The notes under the pieces were generated by a model that did not search any database, was not told the origin of the DNA, and saw nothing but the letters and a program-made list of their open reading frames with translations. Made by a program: the position numbers and the translations under genes. From Lachnospiraceae bacterium UBA3820 (GTDB lineage: Bacteria > Bacillota > Clostridia > Lachnospirales > Lachnospiraceae): a stretch of DNA of 9,810 nt. Every line of letters begins with the position of its first letter. Position 1 is the stretch's first letter. Where the stretch lies: positions 1 to 9,810 of the forward strand of contig DFDU01000013.1 of assembly GCA_002369325.1 (NCBI GenBank), in the 5' to 3' direction. Positions 6,371-9,810 of the stretch are shown here, piece by piece.

Positions 6371-6834
6371 CTCATCTCTTTTCTCAATTTAGTCCGTATC
6401 TTTTCTCATACCATACGGACTATTTCTTCTTTTTTCTCAATTTAGCCCGTATACTTTTCCATCTCATACGGACTATTTCTTCTTTTTTCTCAATTTAGTC
6501 CGTATACTTTTCCATTTCATACGGACTATTTCTTCTCTTTTCCCTTTTTTAGTCCGTACACTTCGCAAAATCATACGGACCAGCTCTGCTCTTTTTCATG
6601 TTTAGTCCGTACACTTCGCAAGACCATACGGACCAGCTCTGTTCTTTTTCATGTTTAGTCCGTACACTTCGCAAAACCATACGGACTATTTCTTCTCTTT
6701 TCCCTTTTTTAGTCCGTATGCTTCACAAAATCATACGGACCAACTCTGTTCTTTTCTATGTTTAGTCTGTATCCCCTGTATTCCCCGAAAAAAAATACGG
6801 ACTAAATCTGCACTATTCACAGTTTAGTCCGTAC
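6371..6834. repeat. Phased tandem array of inverted repeats, 53-54 bp period, ~8.5 units
   Basis: Each unit holds GTCCGTA and its inverted partner TACGGAC. The unit origins (A of AGTCCGTA) are at 6391, 6444, 6497, 6551, 6604, 6657, 6711 and 6764, with a half unit at 6826. In units 1-7 the 9-bp arms enclose 13 bp; in unit 8 they enclose 22 bp. The T-rich linkers between units are 22 or 23 bp. TACGGAC is exact in all eight units. GTCCGTA varies twice (GCCCGTA in unit 2, GTCTGTA in unit 8). Two subtypes exist: units 1-3 have T-rich loops, and units 4-7 have loops of the CTTCGCAAAA kind. Linkers 3 and 6 are identical 23-mers, which indicates duplication of a block of about three units. No reading frame explains it. 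It lies between the acyl-CoA synthetase terminator and the MBOAT promoter. Confidence 0.95.
6788..6833 (-). terminator. Rho-independent terminator of the ior/acyl-CoA synthetase operon
   Basis: On the minus strand, TACGGACTAAA (6833-6823) pairs perfectly with TTTAGTCCGTA (6806-6796) around a 16-nt loop, and eight T residues follow at once (6795-6788). Both stem arms are array elements: the half unit 9 and the second arm of unit 8. It lies about 155 bp past the synthetase stop codon. Confidence 0.85.
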
Positions 6835-6901
6835 AAAAAATCTCATACTTTATCTCACTCTCGGTTCGATTTCCTTCTCGCTATATCTCAACACATGCTA
6901 G

Positions 6902-6960
6902 CTTGGTTGGTGTTTAATTCGCTATACCTTATCTCGTCCGCTAAATTCACCCCAACCAAG
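6902..6960. repeat. Long inverted repeat in the synthetase 3' region
   Basis: CTTGGTTGG at 6902-6910 is matched by CCAACCAAG at 6952-6960 (9 bp perfect) around 41 bp. Weaker inner pairing is possible (GGTG with CACC, AATT with AATT). TCGCTATA occurs in the loop and again at about 6879, just outside it. No T-run follows on either strand, so it is not a standard terminator. Apart from this, 6835-6987 shows no gene or recognisable signal. Confidence 0.55.
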
Positions 6961-6987
6961 ATAGGTTATTGCTTTGTCTAAATAAAC

Positions 6988-8625
6988 TCAGGCCTTATTT
7001 TGTTCGGCAACAAGATTTTCACTATTGTACATCTGACGAAGCTTTGGCTTTTCAATCTTACCGGTAGGATTACGAGGTATATCCGCAAATATAATCTTTC
7101 TCGGACGCTTGTATCTCGGAAGTTCCTTACAGAACTCATTTATCTCGTCTTCCGTTACAATTCTGCCCGGCTTAAGCTCAATAATCGCTGCCGCTATTTC
7201 TCCGAGTCTCTTATCGGCAAGTCCAATAACAGCAACATCTTTGATGTCATTATGTTTACTTAGGAAATTCTCTATCTGAACAGGGTAAATATTTTCACCG
7301 CCGCTTATGATAACGTCCTTCTTTCTGTCAACGAGGAAAATAAAGCCGTCTTCATCAAACATCGCCATATCACCGGTATATAACCAGCCCTCATCATCAA
7401 GAACTTCTGCGGTGGCTTTTTTGTCCTTATAGTAACACTTCATAACACCCGGTCCCTTTACGGCAAGCTCTCCTACTTCGCCCTTAGGAACTTCATTTCT
7501 GTTTTCATCAACAATCTTAACCTCCCAGCCATAGCCCGGAATTCCGATTGCTCCTACCTTATGAGTATTCTCAACTCCAAGATGTACACAACCGGGTCCT
7601 ATTGACTCACTCAATCCGTAGTTTGTATCATAATCATGATGCGGGAAAATTTCCTTCCACTTCTTAATCAGACTCTGCGGTACAGGTTGCGCACCAATAT
7701 GCATAAGCCTCCATTGATCAAGCTTATAATCCGAAAGCTTGATTTCTCCCTTTTCTATGGCAAGAAGAATATCCTGTGCCCAAGGAACAAGAAGCCATAC
7801 TATAGTACAACCTTCATTTGAAACAGTGTCAAATATAGTCTTAGGAGTAACACCCTTTAAAAGCACTGCTTTACTTCCGGAGAAAAGACTTCCGAACCAA
7901 TGCATCTTAGCGCCCGTATGGTAAAGAGGCGGAATGCAAAGAAATACATCATCATGTGTCTGTCCGTGATGATTCTGCTCAACCGCTGCCGAGTGCATAA
8001 GTGCACGATGCGCATGAAGAATTGCCTTCGGAAATCCCGTTGTACCGGATGAGAAATAAATAGCTGCATCATCATCGTCGGTAAGCTTTATATCAGGTCC
8101 CTGGCTTGAGCAGTTGGCTGTGAGTGAATTATAATCCTCCGCAAATGTAGGACAATTCTCACCTACATAAAACAAAAGTCTGTTCTTCTCTATCTCATCC
8201 GCAATCTCTTCGATACGTCCGATAAATTCAGGACCGAACACAAGTATATCCACATCGGCAAGTTTAAGACAATACTTAATCTCCTCGGAATCATATCTGA
8301 AATTAAGCGGTACAGCAAGTGCACCGGTCTTAAGAATACCGAAATAAATCGGCAGCCATTCAAGACAATTCATAAGAAGAATAGCAACCTTATCGCCTTT
8401 TTTAACCCCTCTTGATAAAAGAAGGTTAGCAAATCTGTTTGCTTTCTCATTAAAAACATGCCAGGTTATCTCACGTCTGTAATGGCAGAAAGGATTAGCT
8501 TCAATAAGCTCATAATCTCTCCAGGTTACCCTTCTTTTTTCCTGTATATCCGGATTTATTTCTACAAGACATACCTCATTGGCATATTCTTTTGCATTTC
8601 TCTCTAAGTACTCTGTAATAGGCAA
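6988..8625 (-). CDS. AMP-forming acyl-CoA synthetase (class I adenylate-forming ligase)
   Basis: This 545-residue cytoplasmic enzyme should activate a carboxylic acid with ATP to an acyl-AMP and then transfer it to CoA. Core motifs are all present: SSGTTGFPK (192-200, phosphate loop), YGLSES (336-341), LYTGD (415-419), the hinge region RKKDVIISGGENIYP (434-448) and PTGK with the catalytic Lys523. Residues 31-66 hold two copies of an (I/V)TW element (VTWRDYELI and ITWHVFNEK), an insertion of about 20 residues relative to shorter family members. The start is TTG at 8625, with GGAGG eight bases upstream (8634-8638). The gene follows iorA-iorB after 185 bp with no clear promoter. This makes an arylacetate such as phenyl- or indoleacetate a reasonable substrate guess; a fatty acid or other aryl acid is equally compatible with the motifs. 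Confidence 0.9.
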   Translation of the reverse strand: MPITEYLERNAKEYANEVCLVEINPDIQEKRRVTWRDYELIEANPFCHYRREITWHVFNEKANRFANLLLSRGVKKGDKVAILLMNCLEWLPIYFGILKTGALAVPLNFRYDSEEIKYCLKLADVDILVFGPEFIGRIEEIADEIEKNRLLFYVGENCPTFAEDYNSLTANCSSQGPDIKLTDDDDAAIYFSSGTTGFPKAILHAHRALMHSAAVEQNHHGQTHDDVFLCIPPLYHTGAKMHWFGSLFSGSKAVLLKGVTPKTIFDTVSNEGCTIVWLLVPWAQDILLAIEKGEIKLSDYKLDQWRLMHIGAQPVPQSLIKKWKEIFPHHDYDTNYGLSESIGPGCVHLGVENTHKVGAIGIPGYGWEVKIVDENRNEVPKGEVGELAVKGPGVMKCYYKDKKATAEVLDDEGWLYTGDMAMFDEDGFIFLVDRKKDVIISGGENIYPVQIENFLSKHNDIKDVAVIGLADKRLGEIAAAIIELKPGRIVTEDEINEFCKELPRYKRPRKIIFADIPRNPTGKIEKPKLRQMYNSENLVAEQNKA

Positions 8626-8633
8626 CTTATCGT

Positions 8634-8638
8634 CCTCC
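8634..8638 (-). promoter_or_regulatory. Strong ribosome binding site selecting a TTG start
   Basis: AAGGAGGACG on the minus strand (8640-8631) has GGAGG eight bases before the TTG at 8625. No ATG lies in a usable position nearby, so the TTG is well supported. Confidence 0.8.
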
Positions 8639-8640
8639 TT

Positions 8641-8810
8641 TTTTTATTAACTCTGAAACATGAGTGCTTCATTACTTCGTGATGCTCGCAGCTCCATAAG
8701 CATTTGCAATCCGAGGATTTCTATAAGAAATCGCTGTTTCCCCATGTTTTCTCATGTCATAAAGCCAAACTGATTTTCCGCAAACAAAAAGCAGTATTTA
8801 ACTCTAACAT
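8641..8810. other. Intergenic spacer between iorB and the synthetase, with small hairpins
   Basis: No gene is visible. There is a perfect 7-bp hairpin with a 3-nt loop at 8716-8732 (GATTTCT/AGAAATC), an imperfect hairpin near 8667-8690 (minus strand CATCAC-GAA-GTAATG), and an outer inverted pair ACATGAG/CTCATGT at about 8657-8663 and 8751-8757. None is followed by a T-run on the minus strand, so none looks like a terminator. They could be RNA processing or stabilising structures, or remains of a small repeat element. Confidence 0.4.
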
Positions 8811-9389
8811 CTATTTCATATTATATCCTGCTTCAAAAGCCTTAACATTTATATCCACAGTCTTAGGAGGAACTACATTTTTAATAGTCTCAACCCAGAC
8901 CTCTTTGTCAAATTCCATCTTTGTTGCAACCACGCCGAGAATGATTGTATTAAATACCCTTGTATTTCCAAGCTTCTCAGCCTCAGCCATTGCATCAAGA
9001 GAAGTAACATCATATTTCTTTGATAACTCCTCAATGATATTTTCCGGATACTCGCAAGCACCGGTTACAACCGTCATAGGATCTATACGCTGATCATTTA
9101 CGATTATATGTCCGTCTTTCTTCAGGAAATGTGCATATCTTAATGCCTCAAGTCTCTCAAATGCGATAAGAACATCAGCCTGTCCTTCTTCAACGATAGG
9201 CTCTGCCACATCCTTACCGTATCTTACATAGGTTACAACACTTCCGCCTCTCTGAGCCATTCCGTGAACCTCAGAGATTTTTACATCATATCCGCTTGCG
9301 GTAGTAAGGTTTCCGAGAATACGGCTTGCAAGAAGCGTACCCTGTCCGCCTACACCGACTATCATAATATTTACTGTCTTATCTGCCAT
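8811..9389 (-). CDS. iorB: Indolepyruvate:ferredoxin oxidoreductase, beta subunit
   Basis: IorB is the gamma-domain-type subunit of the IorAB complex, which oxidatively decarboxylates arylpyruvates (from Trp, Phe, Tyr) to arylacetyl-CoA with reduction of ferredoxin in the cytoplasm. At 192 residues it has the usual length. Visible motifs are the nucleotide-fold glycine cluster IVGVGGQG (10-17) and the family hallmark EVHGMAQRGGSV (40-51), followed by an acidic, alanine-rich domain. The ATG at 9389 is chosen: it sits one base after the iorA stop codon with AGGTGAG just upstream. A GTG at 9398 would overlap iorA by 8 bp and lacks a separate ribosome binding site. Translational coupling with iorA is likely. 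A related pyruvate or 2-oxoglutarate oxidoreductase gamma subunit is less likely given the two-subunit arrangement. Confidence 0.92.
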   Translation of the reverse strand: MADKTVNIMIVGVGGQGTLLASRILGNLTTASGYDVKISEVHGMAQRGGSVVTYVRYGKDVAEPIVEEGQADVLIAFERLEALRYAHFLKKDGHIIVNDQRIDPMTVVTGACEYPENIIEELSKKYDVTSLDAMAEAEKLGNTRVFNTIILGVVATKMEFDKEVWVETIKNVVPPKTVDINVKAFEAGYNMK

Positions 9390-9390
9390 A

Positions 9391-9810
9391 TTACTCACCT
9401 GCCTTCTTTAAAGAAATCGCATCAAACGGACACTTGCTCTGGCAAAGTCCGCAGCCGTTACACATAGTTTCATCTATTACCACATGTCCATCCTTCTTTG
9501 TTATGGCAGGACATCCCGGTATGAGACAAGCACCGCAGCGCTTACACTTTTCGTCATCAACCACACATTTTCCCTTCGGAACGTAGTCCTTAAGAAGTGC
9601 ACAAGGAGATTTTGCAATAATAACCGAAACGGCATCTCTTGCAACCTCTGTCTTAACCATCTCCTCAAGGCCCTTCTGGTCAAATGCATCTACCTCATAT
9701 ACATGTTCGATACCCATAGCCTTGCAAAGATTATAAATGTCTATAGCATAAGTAGGCTCACCCTTAAGAGTCTTACCGGTTGCAGCATGATCCTGATGTC
9801 CGGTCATACC
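9391..9810 (-). CDS. iorA: Indolepyruvate:ferredoxin oxidoreductase, alpha subunit, C-terminal part
   Basis: The gene is cut by the window edge; 139 codons are visible, with the frame open at 9810. It begins within GMTGHQDHAATG, the conserved end of the thiamine-diphosphate-binding domain of IorA. A short alpha/beta segment (about residues 20-75 of the visible part) leads to a ferredoxin-like tail with two [4Fe-4S] motifs. The first is CKRCGACLIPGCP (CxxCxxCx4C) and the second CNGCGLCQSKCP (CxxCxxCx3C). This two-cluster C-terminus is the normal IorA architecture. The cluster chain passes electrons from the thiamine intermediate to external ferredoxin. The gene ends KKAGE-stop directly before iorB. 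The N-terminal pyrimidine-binding and transferase domains lie outside the window. Confidence 0.93.
   Translation of the reverse strand, partial: GMTGHQDHAATGKTLKGEPTYAIDIYNLCKAMGIEHVYEVDAFDQKGLEEMVKTEVARDAVSVIIAKSPCALLKDYVPKGKCVVDDEKCKRCGACLIPGCPAITKKDGHVVIDETMCNGCGLCQSKCPFDAISLKKAGE

Noticed and set aside
6388..6763. Series of plus-strand Rho-independent terminators (stem followed by T-rich linker)
   Set aside because: The T-tracts are broken by C residues, there is no plus-strand gene upstream, and one or two stems would be enough. Only the minus-strand hairpin at 6788-6833 has a proper T-run.
6388..6834. CRISPR array
   Set aside because: The palindromic repeats are regular, but the stretches between them are themselves repeated (linker 1 equals linker 2, linker 3 equals linker 6) and no cas gene is near. 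True spacers would be unique.
6863..6873. tRNA T-loop-like GGTTCGATTTC on the plus strand
   Set aside because: The flanking bases do not form a T-stem, and no acceptor, anticodon or D arm can be placed around it.

Overview
The window looks like a chromosomal segment from an anaerobic Firmicute of the Clostridia, most likely a gut or rumen Lachnospiraceae. This is inferred from the AT-rich DNA, strong AGGAGG-type ribosome binding sites, frequent TTG/GTG starts, a ferredoxin-dependent 2-oxoacid oxidoreductase, and secreted proteins of types typical of that family. Every gene I can support lies on the minus strand, so the window is described here in transcription order, from high to low coordinates.

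Region A (9810 to 6988): the 3' end of iorA, a complete iorB, and an AMP-forming acyl-CoA synthetase. Together they suggest arylpyruvate/arylacetate metabolism: IorAB converts arylpyruvates to arylacetyl-CoA with reduction of ferredoxin, and the ligase may interconvert the acid and its CoA ester. The group ends in a clear Rho-independent terminator at 6788-6833.

Region B (6987 to 6213): a 775-bp intergenic stretch, the most unusual part of the window. It holds a degenerate long inverted repeat (6902-6960), then an array of about 8.5 tandem units with a 53-54 bp period. Each unit carries an inverted pair GTCCGTA/TACGGAC. The last two arms also form the stem of the terminator. Next come a TTGACA promoter and a 36-bp tandem duplication in the leader of the next operon.

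Region C (6212 to 3167): an MBOAT-family membrane O-acyltransferase (AlgI/DltB-like) followed by a DHHW/AlgJ-like SGNH protein. This is the standard two-part machinery for O-acetylating an extracellular polymer. No polymer synthase is in view, so the acceptor is unknown.

Region D (3124 to 1): a strong extended -10 promoter drives a small lipoprotein with a TTEEKK repeat tract, then a large secreted protein (two tandem 202-residue repeats, a cell-wall-binding-type repeat and a transglutaminase-like domain). The 5' part of purB (adenylosuccinate lyase) follows 30 bp downstream and is cut by the window edge.

No mobile element, phage gene, CRISPR array, tRNA or rRNA was seen. The strongest candidate for something undescribed is the phased palindrome array at 6371-6834.
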